Shown here one piece after another: positions 5,850 to 12,121 of a DNA stretch of 12,121 nucleotides; within the stretch, counting starts at the first letter, position 1, and each line of letters starts with the position of its first letter. The notes beneath the pieces are model-generated. The model ran no database searches and was not told the origin of the DNA. It saw nothing but the letters and a program-made list of their open reading frames with translations. The position numbers and the translations under genes are program-made. The stretch lies in the NCBI GenBank assembly GCA_016763715.1, contig JAESTG010000149.1:1-12121 (forward strand), given 5' to 3'. Source of the DNA: Flavobacteriaceae bacterium. GTDB lineage: Bacteria > Bacteroidota > Bacteroidia > Flavobacteriales > Flavobacteriaceae.

Positions 5850-7946
5850 TTATTTTATAACTTGATATGTTCCTAAGGCCACAACATAGGCTATTATCGT
5901 CATCACGACCAATTGCCACATGGGCCATTTCCAACTATTCGTTTCTCTTTTTACTACGGCCAGTGTACTCATACATTGCATCGCGAAGGCATAAAAAAGC
6001 ATTAGAGAAATCCCACTGGCCAAATTAAACCTCGGGGCGCCTGTGGCTGGATTTATTTCGGCAGCCATTCTATTTTTAATAGTCTCCTCTTCCTCACTTC
6101 CAACACTATAAATTGTGGCTAAGGTTCCAACAAATACTTCTCGAGCAGCAAATGAACTCACGATAGCGATTCCAATCTTCCAATCATAGCCCAAAGGCTC
6201 CACAGCAGGCTCAATAGCTTTTCCAACAATACCTATATAGGATTTCTCAAGTTTGAACGCAGCTATTTTAGTTTCAATATCATCTTCGGAAGTATTGGCT
6301 TCCACTGATGCACGTACAATTTCCTCGGCATTATTAAAGTCGCCAGGGCCATACGAAGCTAACACCCAAAGTATGATAGAAATAGCTAAAATTATCTTCC
6401 CCGCACCTAAAATGAATGATTTTGTCTTTTCTACCACTGTAATTAGCACGTTTTTAGGCATGGGTAGTTTGTAGTTAGGCATCTCAACTACAAAGAAGGT
6501 CTTGCTTTTAATTTTCAGAATCTTATCCAATAAATATGCTGAAAAGATGGCAGACCCAAACCCTATCAAGTATAAAAGCATTAAAGTGAGGGCCTGATAT
6601 GTAAACACCCCAAGGACACGTCCTTCTGGAATCACAAGTGAAATAATAATAAGATATACTGGCAGTCTTGCCGAACAGGTAGTAAAAGGGGTTACCAGAA
6701 TAGTAATAAGACGTTCCTTCCAGTTTTCAATATTCCTAGTCGCCATAATAGCTGGGATGGCACAAGCCGTCCCCGAAATTAATGGCACTACACTCTTTCC
6801 GCTAAGTCCAAAACGACGCATAATGCGATCCATTAAGAACACAACTCGACTCATATAACCACTCTCCTCCAAAATGGAGATAAAGAGAAATAAAAACGCA
6901 ATTTGCGGAATGAAAATCACGATTCCTCCTAGCCCAGTCACAATACCTTCAGCAATAAGATTCGTGAAATCTCCAGGGGGTAATGAATTTTTAACCCATT
7001 CACTTAGGGAAGCAAAAGAAGTGTCGATTAAATCCATTGGGTAGCTGCTCCAATCGAAAATAGCTTGGAAGATGAGCAATAAAACCCCTAAAAAAATGAC
7101 ATAACCCCATACTTTATGGGTTAATACTCGGTCCAACTGGCTCCGAAAATCTTTTGCATTTACTGTATCTATCTTCAGAGAGTGTTTTAAGGTTTCATTG
7201 ATAAACTGATACCTTTTAATAGTTTCCTTTTGCTGAAGACGTTTTATATTATTCTTAGACTCAGTTTCAAAAGAGGCTACTCCTTTAAAACCTTTACGAT
7301 CTAATTTCCCAAAATTTACATCTTGAGTGATTACCAACCAAAGTTTGTACAAATCCTGATTGGGGAAAGTTCCTTTCAAGCGGTCAAAATATTCGGGAGA
7401 AATAACCGAAGCATCCAGACAAGGCTCGGTAGATACTTGTTTGTAATTGATGATGAGTTCTTTTAGCTCATCAAAACCTGTGTTTTTTCGAGAACTAATT
7501 AGAGCCACTTTAGTCTTTAGTCGTTGTTCTAGCTCAGGAATATCTAGTGAAATGGCTTTACGCTTCATCCTATCGGACATATTAATGGCCAAAATAGTAG
7601 GAATTCCAAGATCCTTAATTTGAGTGAACAGTAATAAGTTTCGCTTTAAATTTTCGATGTCGCAAACTACTACAGCTACGTCGGGAAAATCTTTATCATT
7701 TTTATTCAGTAAAACTTCGATAACCACGTTTTCGTCGAACGAAGAAGCGTTCAAACTATAGGTTCCTGGTAAATCTAAAACATGTGCTTTTACCCTTCTA
7801 TCTAATTTACAAATACCTTCTTTCCGCTCGACTGTAATCCCTGGATAATTTCCCACCTTTTGATTAAGACCAGTCAACCGATTAAAAACCGAAGTTTTTC
7901 CAGTGTTTGGATTTCCAATAAGCGCGACATTGAACTGTTTGGCCAT
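5850..7946 (-). CDS. feoB: Ferrous iron transporter FeoB
   Basis: 698 residues, usual for a Bacteroidota FeoB and shorter than the E. coli protein of about 770. The N-terminal G domain has G1 GNPNTGKTS (11-19), switch region GNYPGITVE (32-40, Thr38), G3 DLPG (58-61) and G4 NMSD (122-125). The G5 position is SSRKNTG (151-157). A cytoplasmic helical linker follows (to about 275), then the membrane part with two 'gate' repeats. The signatures are LISGTACAIPAIMATR (389-404, Cys395), PFTTCSARLPVYLI (420-433, Cys424), SSFAAREVFVGTLATIY (597-613) and AMQCMSTLAVVKRE (655-668, Cys658). It imports Fe(II) across the inner membrane, driven or gated by nucleotide hydrolysis. It starts four bases after the feoA stop and is followed by the Cys-rich accessory gene. 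All motifs appear intact. Confidence 0.98.
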   Translation of the reverse strand: MAKQFNVALIGNPNTGKTSVFNRLTGLNQKVGNYPGITVERKEGICKLDRRVKAHVLDLPGTYSLNASSFDENVVIEVLLNKNDKDFPDVAVVVCDIENLKRNLLLFTQIKDLGIPTILAINMSDRMKRKAISLDIPELEQRLKTKVALISSRKNTGFDELKELIINYKQVSTEPCLDASVISPEYFDRLKGTFPNQDLYKLWLVITQDVNFGKLDRKGFKGVASFETESKNNIKRLQQKETIKRYQFINETLKHSLKIDTVNAKDFRSQLDRVLTHKVWGYVIFLGVLLLIFQAIFDWSSYPMDLIDTSFASLSEWVKNSLPPGDFTNLIAEGIVTGLGGIVIFIPQIAFLFLFISILEESGYMSRVVFLMDRIMRRFGLSGKSVVPLISGTACAIPAIMATRNIENWKERLITILVTPFTTCSARLPVYLIIISLVIPEGRVLGVFTYQALTLMLLYLIGFGSAIFSAYLLDKILKIKSKTFFVVEMPNYKLPMPKNVLITVVEKTKSFILGAGKIILAISIILWVLASYGPGDFNNAEEIVRASVEANTSEDDIETKIAAFKLEKSYIGIVGKAIEPAVEPLGYDWKIGIAIVSSFAAREVFVGTLATIYSVGSEEEETIKNRMAAEINPATGAPRFNLASGISLMLFYAFAMQCMSTLAVVKRETNSWKWPMWQLVVMTIIAYVVALGTYQVIK

Positions 7947-7950
7947 AGGC

Positions 7951-8178
7951 TTAGGATATCAAATCAATTTCAATTTGTTCGGCGGTAGCCTTCCGAATGG
8001 CCAAATAGCTTCCATCAATATTTAAATATAATGGATCCCGAAAAGGAGCGGTTTGCACTAAAGACACTTCATTTCCTGGAAGACAACCCATTTCCAAAAG
8101 CTTTAACGGTACTAAATCTACCGAAAAACCCTTAATGATGGCTCGCTCTCCTTTATTTAAGTCGGCTATGGTGGGCAT
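7951..8178 (-). CDS. feoA: FeoA-family protein
   Basis: 75 residues, typical FeoA size, folding as one small SH3-like barrel. Recognisable elements are ADLNKGERAIIKGF near the start, the PLKLLEMGCLPGNEVSLVQ core (a hydrophobic K-L-x-E-M-G followed by PG) and the end GSYLAIRKATAEQIEI. FeoA is a small cytoplasmic partner of FeoB needed for full Fe(II) uptake; its exact action is unsettled. It is the first gene of the - strand operon and lies four bases before feoB. An exact TAnnTTTG promoter element and a near-palindrome lie within 40 bases upstream, suggesting metal-controlled transcription. The interrupted DtxR-type regulator at the left of the window carries a related SH3-like domain at its C-terminus. 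Confidence 0.95.
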   Translation of the reverse strand: MPTIADLNKGERAIIKGFSVDLVPLKLLEMGCLPGNEVSLVQTAPFRDPLYLNIDGSYLAIRKATAEQIEIDLIS

Positions 8179-8191
8179 ACTTGTTATTTAG

Positions 8192-8216
8192 ATTGATTTT
8201 AAACAATGCAAATGTA
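8192..8216 (-). promoter_or_regulatory. feoA promoter -7 element with overlapping candidate operator
   Basis: On the - strand TACATTTG (8216-8209) matches TAnnTTTG exactly, 30 bases before the feoA ATG. No good -33 TTG is seen. One base downstream, ATTGTTTAAAATCAAT (8207-8192) is an imperfect palindrome with six of eight pairs matching. It covers the expected transcription start (around 8203), the right place for a repressor such as a DtxR- or Fur-type protein. The binding role is inferred. Confidence 0.5.
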
Positions 8217-8295
8217 AGTGAAAATGTTGAGCTAGGAAAAGGTTTTTGAAATCCTTATGAATCTTTCTTTTAGCTGTGGTATAAAACATTTTGCT

Positions 8296-8309
8296 TTGTA
8301 AACTTACAA
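8296..8309. promoter_or_regulatory. Perfect inverted repeat TTGTAA-AC-TTACAA
   Basis: TTGTAA (8296-8301) and TTACAA (8304-8309) are exact reverse complements separated by two bases, in the noncoding stretch between the SCO gene stop and the feoA start (118-131 bases upstream of feoA). The size and symmetry suit a dimeric regulator site, but six-base arms in AT-rich DNA can arise by chance. Confidence 0.25.
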
Positions 8310-8348
8310 CGCGCACGAATACACTCACCCTATTCTAAAATGAATTTT

Positions 8349-9017
8349 TTATTTCTCTTTTTTAAGAATTTTAATGTCTTTTAATAGGCGTGCTATAGCT
8401 TCTTTGTCAGTTCCATCATAAATTCCTCGGATTCGTTTCTGGGTATCTATAAGCACAAAATTTTCGGTGTGAACCATTCCGTATTCTTCAATTTCTGGGT
8501 AATCTTTCACTGCCAAATACGATTTACGCGCCAAGGTATAGATTTGCTTTCGATCTCCTGTAACTAGGTTCCATTTCTGATCATTAACCCCCTTTTCCAA
8601 GGCGTAACGCTTAAGTTGTGCAACACTATCAATTTCTGGGGTGACGGAGTGAGAAAGAAGCATCACGTTCGCATCATTTTTTAACTGTTCTTGAATGTAT
8701 ACCATATTATCGGTCATAATAGGACAGATAGTTTGGCAGGTAGTAAAGAAGAAATCCGCCACATAGATTTTATCTTTATATGTGTCTTGGGTAATTGTAA
8801 TTCCGTTTTGATTGATGAGGCTAAAATCGGCTATTTTGTGATATTTCTTCACATGCTGAAGAGTAGTATCAACTACTTCAGCATTAAAATCGGCTGGCTG
8901 ATACACTTTTAATTTAGGTGTTGGTTTTAATATTGAATAGATACTGAAAATGATAATTATTGACAGTATAGCGAGGACGATTCCGAAGAATTTATACTTG
9001 GCAAAAAACTGAAGCAT
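8349..9017 (-). CDS. SCO1/SenC family copper chaperone, membrane-anchored
   Basis: 222 residues from the ATG at 9017. An N-terminal membrane anchor (FFGIVLAILSIIIIFSIYSI, about residues 11-30) is followed by a periplasmic thioredoxin-fold domain. The SCO copper site is complete: TTCQTICPIMTD gives the Cys-x3-Cys pair (Cys94 and Cys98), and GMVHTENFVLID gives the distal His183. The intervening SHSVTPEID and the peroxiredoxin-like FSLINQNGI are also typical. SCO proteins help deliver copper to the CuA centre of cytochrome c oxidase or act as thiol-disulphide partners. An in-frame TTG exists at 9038 (seven residues earlier), but it lies inside a TAnnTTTG promoter motif, so the ATG is preferred. 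It is divergent from rseP and upstream of feoA, probably a separate transcription unit. Confidence 0.93.
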   Translation of the reverse strand: MLQFFAKYKFFGIVLAILSIIIIFSIYSILKPTPKLKVYQPADFNAEVVDTTLQHVKKYHKIADFSLINQNGITITQDTYKDKIYVADFFFTTCQTICPIMTDNMVYIQEQLKNDANVMLLSHSVTPEIDSVAQLKRYALEKGVNDQKWNLVTGDRKQIYTLARKSYLAVKDYPEIEEYGMVHTENFVLIDTQKRIRGIYDGTDKEAIARLLKDIKILKKEK

Positions 9018-9035
9018 GCGAACGTTTAATTTTTG

Positions 9036-9043
9036 CAAAATTA
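9036..9043 (-). promoter_or_regulatory. -7 element for the SCO gene
   Basis: TAATTTTG on the - strand (9043-9036) is an exact TAnnTTTG match, 18 bases before the ATG at 9017. Initiation a few bases downstream would leave a leader of roughly a dozen bases. No clear -33 TTG is visible. Confidence 0.45.
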
Positions 9044-9139
9044 CTACCTAAAGTAAGAATGCCCTCCTTGTAAGCGTTAAAAAATTTCTAATACTCATGC
9101 CAACAGAGCTATTAATTTTTTTAACACCGTTGAAACGAT

Positions 9140-9147
9140 TACTTTTG
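9140..9147 (+). promoter_or_regulatory. -7 element for rseP
   Basis: TACTTTTG matches TAnnTTTG exactly and lies 28 bases before the rseP ATG. A T-rich stretch (9116-9122) is at about the -33 distance, but no exact TTTG is there. It is divergent from the SCO promoter about 100 bases away. Confidence 0.45.
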
Positions 9148-9175
9148 TGCGATCTAAAAATGGATCATACCGATT

Positions 9176-10531
9176 ATGACTGCATCTGAAATTTTTATTA
9201 TAACGGCTCAATTTCTATTAAGTCTCTCCCTCTTAATCATTCTACACGAGGCAGGACACTTTATTCCCGCGCGTATTTTTAAAATGCGCGTGGAGAAATT
9301 CTTTTTATTCTTCGACGTAAAATTCGCTCTTCTGAAAAAGAAAGTAGGCGACACAGTTTACGGTATTGGTTGGCTCCCCTTGGGTGGTTATGTAAAAATA
9401 TCGGGGATGATTGACGAGAGCATGGACAAAGAAGCCATGGCGCTTCCACCCCAACCTTGGGAGTTTAGAAGTAAGCCAGCTTGGCAACGTCTTATTGTAA
9501 TGCTAGGTGGGGTGTTTGTCAACTTTGCATTGGCTTGGCTTATCTATGTGGCAATGATGTTTACATGGGGTGAGCAGATATTTACTACTGAAAACGCCGC
9601 CGACGCTTTGAAAGTAAGTGATTTCATGGCTGAAAAAACTGGATTACAAACTGGAGACCAAATTATCACTATAGATGGTGATACCTACGACAAATTTGAA
9701 GAAGCCATTCAAAATGTATTTACTGCCAAAAAATTGGAAGTACTACGCAATGGAAAACAACTAAGTTTGGATATTCCAGTGGACTTTGTAGGACAGTTGG
9801 TGGATGCTAACGATTCCATTCGTCCAGTATCATTACGACGTGCTTTTATTATTAATGAAATACCAGATACCTCTGCTAACGCTAATTCAGGCTTATTAGT
9901 AAATGACATCATCATGGATTTGGACAATCAAGGATACCGATACCATGATCAAATCATGGACTACCTTGCTGCTCACAAAAATGAGACGCTAAAAGCGACC
10001 GTTTTGAGAGATGGTAAAACACACACATTAGACGTTCTTACTTCTGATAAAGGGAAATTAGGAGTTATAGTAGGTGGTGCAAACCTAACAGATTTGGGGA
10101 AATTAGGATTCTATGAACACTCTGTAAAAGAGTATTCATTTATTGAATCGTTTGGAGCAGGATCAAGAAGATTCATAGGACAGTTTAAGTCCTTCGGAAG
10201 ACAATTGAAGCTTATTGCCAATCCAAAAACAGGGGCTTATAAAGGTTTAGGTAGTTTTATTTCAATTGCAAAAATATTTCCTACCACATGGAACTGGGAA
10301 ATTTTCTGGAGAATCACGGCATTTTTATCAATCATGCTAGGAGTACTTAACTTACTTCCCATTCCTGCATTAGACGGCGGTCACGCTATGTTTTTGATAT
10401 ACGAAATGATTGCTGGCAAAAAACCTGGAGACAAGTTTATGGAATACGCCCAAGTAGTTGGATTCATCTTGCTTATCTGTTTATTTGTATTTGCATTTGG
10501 AAATGATATTTACCGACATTTTATAAAGTAG
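9176..10531 (+). CDS. rseP: RIP metalloprotease RseP (site-2 protease)
   Basis: 451 residues, normal length. The first membrane helix carries the zinc site LIILHEAGHFIPAR (HExxH at 24-28). The periplasm-facing conserved stretch GWLPLGGYVKISGM lies at 65-78, and the C-terminal membrane helix has the third zinc ligand in LNLLPIPALDGGH (391-403, Asp400). Two PDZ-like domains lie between the helices: about 137-205 (TGLQTGDQIITIDGD) and about 222-290 (SGLLVNDIIMDLD). The family cuts transmembrane segments of anti-sigma factors and leftover signal peptides in the inner membrane. An exact -7 element lies upstream, and a hairpin begins 12 bases after the stop. All catalytic residues are intact, so an active protease is expected. 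Confidence 0.97.
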   Translation: MTASEIFIITAQFLLSLSLLIILHEAGHFIPARIFKMRVEKFFLFFDVKFALLKKKVGDTVYGIGWLPLGGYVKISGMIDESMDKEAMALPPQPWEFRSKPAWQRLIVMLGGVFVNFALAWLIYVAMMFTWGEQIFTTENAADALKVSDFMAEKTGLQTGDQIITIDGDTYDKFEEAIQNVFTAKKLEVLRNGKQLSLDIPVDFVGQLVDANDSIRPVSLRRAFIINEIPDTSANANSGLLVNDIIMDLDNQGYRYHDQIMDYLAAHKNETLKATVLRDGKTHTLDVLTSDKGKLGVIVGGANLTDLGKLGFYEHSVKEYSFIESFGAGSRRFIGQFKSFGRQLKLIANPKTGAYKGLGSFISIAKIFPTTWNWEIFWRITAFLSIMLGVLNLLPIPALDGGHAMFLIYEMIAGKKPGDKFMEYAQVVGFILLICLFVFAFGNDIYRHFIK

Positions 10532-10542
10532 GAAAAAAATTA

Positions 10543-10576
10543 ATAATTCTTTTTATTGAGAAATAAAAAGAATTAT
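10543..10576 (+). terminator. Perfect 15-bp AT-rich hairpin after rseP
   Basis: ATAATTCTTTTTATT (10543-10557) pairs perfectly with AATAAAAAGAATTAT (10562-10576) around a GAGA loop of GNRA type. It starts 12 bases after the rseP stop, so it probably marks the end of that transcript. It is low in GC and is followed by TATTTGC rather than a pure T tract, so it may be a weak terminator or a 3'-end stabiliser. Its right arm runs into the promoter of the tRNA gene. Confidence 0.55.
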
Positions 10577-10581
10577 ATTTG
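10574..10581 (+). promoter_or_regulatory. -7 element of the tRNA-Asn promoter
   Basis: TATATTTG is an exact TAnnTTTG match ending 25 bases before the mature tRNA 5' end. TTG at 10556-10558, at the tip of the preceding hairpin, is the best -33 candidate (15-base spacer). The first three bases of the element are part of the hairpin's right arm. Confidence 0.55.
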
Positions 10582-10606
10582 CAACCGCTTAAAAGGAAAA
10601 ACACCT

Positions 10607-10680
10607 TCCTCCTTAGCTCAGTTGGTTAGAGCATCTGACTGTTAATCAGAGGGTCCAAAGTTCGAGTCTTTGAGGGGGAG
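10607..10680 (+). tRNA. tRNA-Asn (anticodon GTT)
   Basis: A full cloverleaf of 74 bases. Acceptor stem TCCTCCT (10607-10613) pairs with AGGGGGA (10673-10679) with one T-G pair, and the discriminator is G10680. The D stem is GCTC/GAGC (10616-10619 with 10629-10632). The anticodon stem is TCTGA/TCAGA with loop CTGTTAA, giving anticodon GTT at 10641-10643. The five-base variable loop is GGGTC. The T arm is CAAAG/CTTTG around TTCGAGT. The 3' CCA is not encoded and must be added after transcription, as is common in Bacteroidota. It has its own promoter and terminator. Confidence 0.97.
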
Positions 10681-10690
10681 CGTAATAGTC

Positions 10691-10727
10691 AAAGGCTTTC
10701 AAGAGTTTAACTCTTGGAAGCTTTTTT
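10691..10727 (+). terminator. Intrinsic terminator after tRNA-Asn
   Basis: GCTTTCAAGAG (10695-10705) pairs with CTCTTGGAAGC (10711-10721) around TTTAA, with one G-T pair; the palindrome extends two more bases inward. Six T residues follow (10722-10727) and three A residues precede. It lies 11-15 bases after the tRNA, the standard rho-independent layout. Confidence 0.88.
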
Positions 10728-10748
10728 CATTTGAAAACTATTAGGATA

Positions 10749-11210
10749 CATTTTTGAATAATGATCCATTAAGAATGGTATCTAATGTTTTTGGCTATCC
10801 GCCGTTTTAAAGGCAGTTACATCTTCACACCACTAGGCTAATAGGTTTAGGCGTTTTAACGGGTGAATATGAGTCATATTTTCTATTTATAGGGCTGTTT
10901 AAAACCAAGTTTGATCTTTAATAATTGATTTAATTCCTTTTATTTTTGAGATGACATGGTGAAAAGTATCACAAAGTTTAAAATAGCTTTGATGAGATCA
11001 ATTTCCCATTTAATAATTTCATTGATTTGTGAATGCTGATATTTGTTCAGTAGTCAAAATATCGCTTAATGTTCCATTTCGAGCTAAATGCTTGACAGCT
11101 GTATCCCACGATTACCGTTTGTAATTCATGTGTTAAATATCGATCAGGGTACTGGGATTTACAATAGTGAATTCATTATAAATGTAATCCCATAAAATGG
11201 GACAGGTCAT
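10749..11210 (-). pseudogene. Decayed IS3-like transposase remnant
   Basis: No gene is intact between 10728 and 11370, but one - strand frame reads as a coherent protein broken by nine stops (11135, 11114, 11021, 11012, 11000, 10901, 10889, 10835 and 10784, first bases). Segments in order are MTCPILWDYIYNEFTIVNPS, SWDTAVKHLARNGTLSDIL, SYFKLCDTFHHVISKIKGI, HPLKRLNLLA, WCEDVTAFKTADSQKH and IPFLMDHYSKM. The W-C-E-D-V-T and L-M-D-H-Y-S-K motifs match the first two catalytic Asp regions of IS3-family DDE integrase domains. About 100 residues between the KIKGI and HPLK segments are missing, and everything after HYSKM, including the catalytic Glu, is gone. All surviving pieces remain in one frame, so decay was by base change and in-frame deletion. 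The family assignment is from remembered patterns and should be confirmed by search. Confidence 0.65.
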
Positions 11211-11222
11211 TTTAAAATGACC
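11188..11222. repeat. Paired palindromes at the 5' end of the transposase remnant
   Basis: TCCCAT-AAA-ATGGGA (11188-11202) is a perfect 6-bp hairpin. Two bases on, GGTCATTTTAAAATGACC (11205-11222) is a perfect 18-base palindrome. The heptamer AATGACC recurs at 11239-11245. The pair lies at the start of the transposase remnant and may be an end or promoter region of the lost insertion sequence. Confidence 0.5.
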
Positions 11223-11300
11223 GTGGAGATTGCGGGGTAATGACCTCTACACCAACATCTTTGAGTTGAAAAGTTCAGTATTCTTTAGTTCCTTTTTAAA

Positions 11301-11322
11301 AGAAAATCCATTTGGATTTTTT
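11301..11322 (-). terminator. Candidate terminator of the LytTR gene
   Basis: AAAATCC (11303-11309) and GGATTTT (11314-11320) form a stem with an ATTT loop, extendable by flanking A/T and G-T pairs. Read on the - strand it lies about 50 bases after the LytTR stop and runs into TTTTCTTTT, so it could end that transcript. It is AT-rich, so strength is uncertain. Confidence 0.45.
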
Positions 11323-11370
11323 GAGAAATACCGCTTCTAACTTCAGTTAATATAGGGCGGCATCACCTAT

Positions 11371-12120
11371 CTATTCTTTAATTCTTAAAAATCGATGCAA
11401 TGCTTCTTGCCTTCTTTTTGCAATAGGAATCGATTCTTGTGTACTCATCTTACAATAGTTTCCATCTGCTTTGTTTATATTTAACACATGTCTTAAGTTT
11501 ACGATATAACTATTATGGATTCTAAAAAACAATGTTTTATCAATAATGTTTTCAAACTCACCAAGGTTCCTAGAGGCAGTTATTTTACGATTATTCTTGA
11601 GAAAAAAATCTGTATAGCGGCCAGACGATTTTAAATATATTATATCTTCCAATTTTACAAAATCTATCTTTTTCAAAGAAGGCACGGCAATAAAGTCAAG
11701 CTCAACTTTATTGTTTAAGGAATCATTAAGTTTATTTATTTGGTTATTTCTGGTAAAAGATCCTTCATCTATATCCTTACAAGCTTTATTTACAGCAAGA
11801 ACTAATTCTTCTATTTCTATGGGTTTAAGCAGATAATCTATCGCATTGTATTTAAATGCCTTTATGGCATATTCATCAAATGCTGTAACAAAAATAACCT
11901 TTGATTTTTTATACGTTATTTCTTCTAGTAAATCAAAGCCTGTTCCTTCATCTAGAATAATATCTAGAAAAACTATTTTTGGTTTTGTAATATTAATAAC
12001 GGTAATTGCCTCATCCTTTGTACTTGCAGTACCAACAGTATTAATTAATGGACAATATTTTTGTATAAAATGAATTAACAGGTTTATATTATTAATTTCA
12101 TCATCAATGATAACAGCGTT
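11371..12120 (-). CDS. LytTR-family response regulator (5' end outside window)
   Basis: An open frame of 249 residues from the window edge to the TAG at 11371-11373. The receiver domain starts at once with NAVIIDDEINN (acidic pair Asp6 and Asp7). It continues with the phospho-acceptor in KIVFLDIIL (Asp53), the switch Thr in IFVTAF (Thr79) and the invariant Lys in DYLLKP (Lys99). A linker (about 118-145) leads to a LytTR DNA-binding domain (about 150-247) with IYLKSSGRYTDFFLKN, FFRIHNSYIVNLRHV and IPIAKRRQEAL, the standard signatures. Only the first few codons are missing. An apparent internal GTG start at 11685 would cut the protein between its domains and is wrong. Such regulators usually pair with a membrane histidine kinase of the LytS/His_kinase type, which may lie beyond the right edge. 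The target genes cannot be read from this window. Confidence 0.95.
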   Translation of the reverse strand, partial: NAVIIDDEINNINLLIHFIQKYCPLINTVGTASTKDEAITVINITKPKIVFLDIILDEGTGFDLLEEITYKKSKVIFVTAFDEYAIKAFKYNAIDYLLKPIEIEELVLAVNKACKDIDEGSFTRNNQINKLNDSLNNKVELDFIAVPSLKKIDFVKLEDIIYLKSSGRYTDFFLKNNRKITASRNLGEFENIIDKTLFFRIHNSYIVNLRHVLNINKADGNYCKMSTQESIPIAKRRQEALHRFLRIKE

Positions 12121-12121
12121 A

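Noticed and set aside
8349..9038. SCO protein starting at TTG 9038
   Set aside because: The TTG lies within an exact -7 promoter motif, and an ATG seven codons later fits the membrane anchor start better.
9076..9125. Inverted repeat GTTAAAAAATT / AATTTTTTTAAC between SCO and rseP
   Set aside because: The arms are almost pure A/T, of unequal length and about 27 bases apart; it is likely composition-driven in an AT-rich divergent promoter region.
10681..11370. Duplicated tRNA-Asn 3' end as an att site of an integrative element
   Set aside because: No second copy of the tRNA 3' sequence and no integrase gene was found in the window; only an IS-type remnant is present.
11371..11685. A stand-alone LytTR DNA-binding protein starting at GTG 11685
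   Set aside because: The same frame continues upstream without a stop through a complete receiver domain to the window edge, so this GTG is internal.
1..12121. CRISPR array, prophage, toxin-antitoxin or defence system
   Set aside because: No regularly spaced repeats, phage structural genes, paired small toxin-like genes or nuclease motifs were seen.

Overview
The window looks like a chromosomal segment of a Bacteroidota member, most likely a flavobacterium (family Flavobacteriaceae). The DNA is AT-rich. The start-proximal elements match the Bacteroidota -7 consensus TAnnTTTG (five exact copies, each ahead of a predicted transcription unit). The proteins are of flavobacterial type, including a FeoB-associated Cys-rich peptide, a DtxR regulator with a FeoA-like tail, and ABC permeases with cytoplasmic winged-helix tails. 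No search could be run, so family names rest on motifs and remembered sequence patterns.

Left part (1-5227, + strand): the 3' part of a DtxR/MntR-type metal-dependent repressor gene, interrupted in the visible part by an in-frame TGA where the family has Trp. It is followed at very short spacing by an outer-membrane barrel 'transporter', a TroA/ZnuA-type metal-binding lipoprotein, an ABC ATPase and two ABC-3 permeases. This is a complete Mn/Zn/Fe-type ABC importer in one apparent operon with its likely regulator. A separate small secreted Cys-pair protein with its own promoter follows (5277-5681).

Middle part (5678-8178, - strand): a ferrous-iron uptake operon feoA-feoB-FeoB-associated Cys-rich protein. 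The last gene is only 52 codons long, and its stop overlaps the stop of the convergent secreted-protein gene. A feoA promoter with an overlapping near-palindrome is visible. Upstream on the same strand is a SCO1/SenC copper chaperone (8349-9017). It is divergent from the site-2 protease gene rseP (9176-10531, + strand). A shared 158-base region carries a -7 element for each.

Right part (10532-12121): a perfect 15-bp hairpin merges into the promoter of a tRNA-Asn(GTT) gene, which is followed by a strong intrinsic terminator. The next roughly 640 bases contain no intact gene. They hold the wreck of an IS3-like transposase on the - strand (nine in-frame stops, missing middle and missing C-terminus) plus a cluster of palindromes. 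The window ends in a - strand LytTR response regulator that lacks only its first few codons.

Taken together, positions 1-8178 form a metal-acquisition locus: divalent-metal ABC import and Fe(II) import on convergent operons, with a copper chaperone beside them. No clearly new defence or mobile system is visible. The points most worth a second look are the nonsense codon in the metal regulator, the winged-helix tails on both permeases, the barrel protein built into the importer operon, and the overlapping hairpin/promoter elements.
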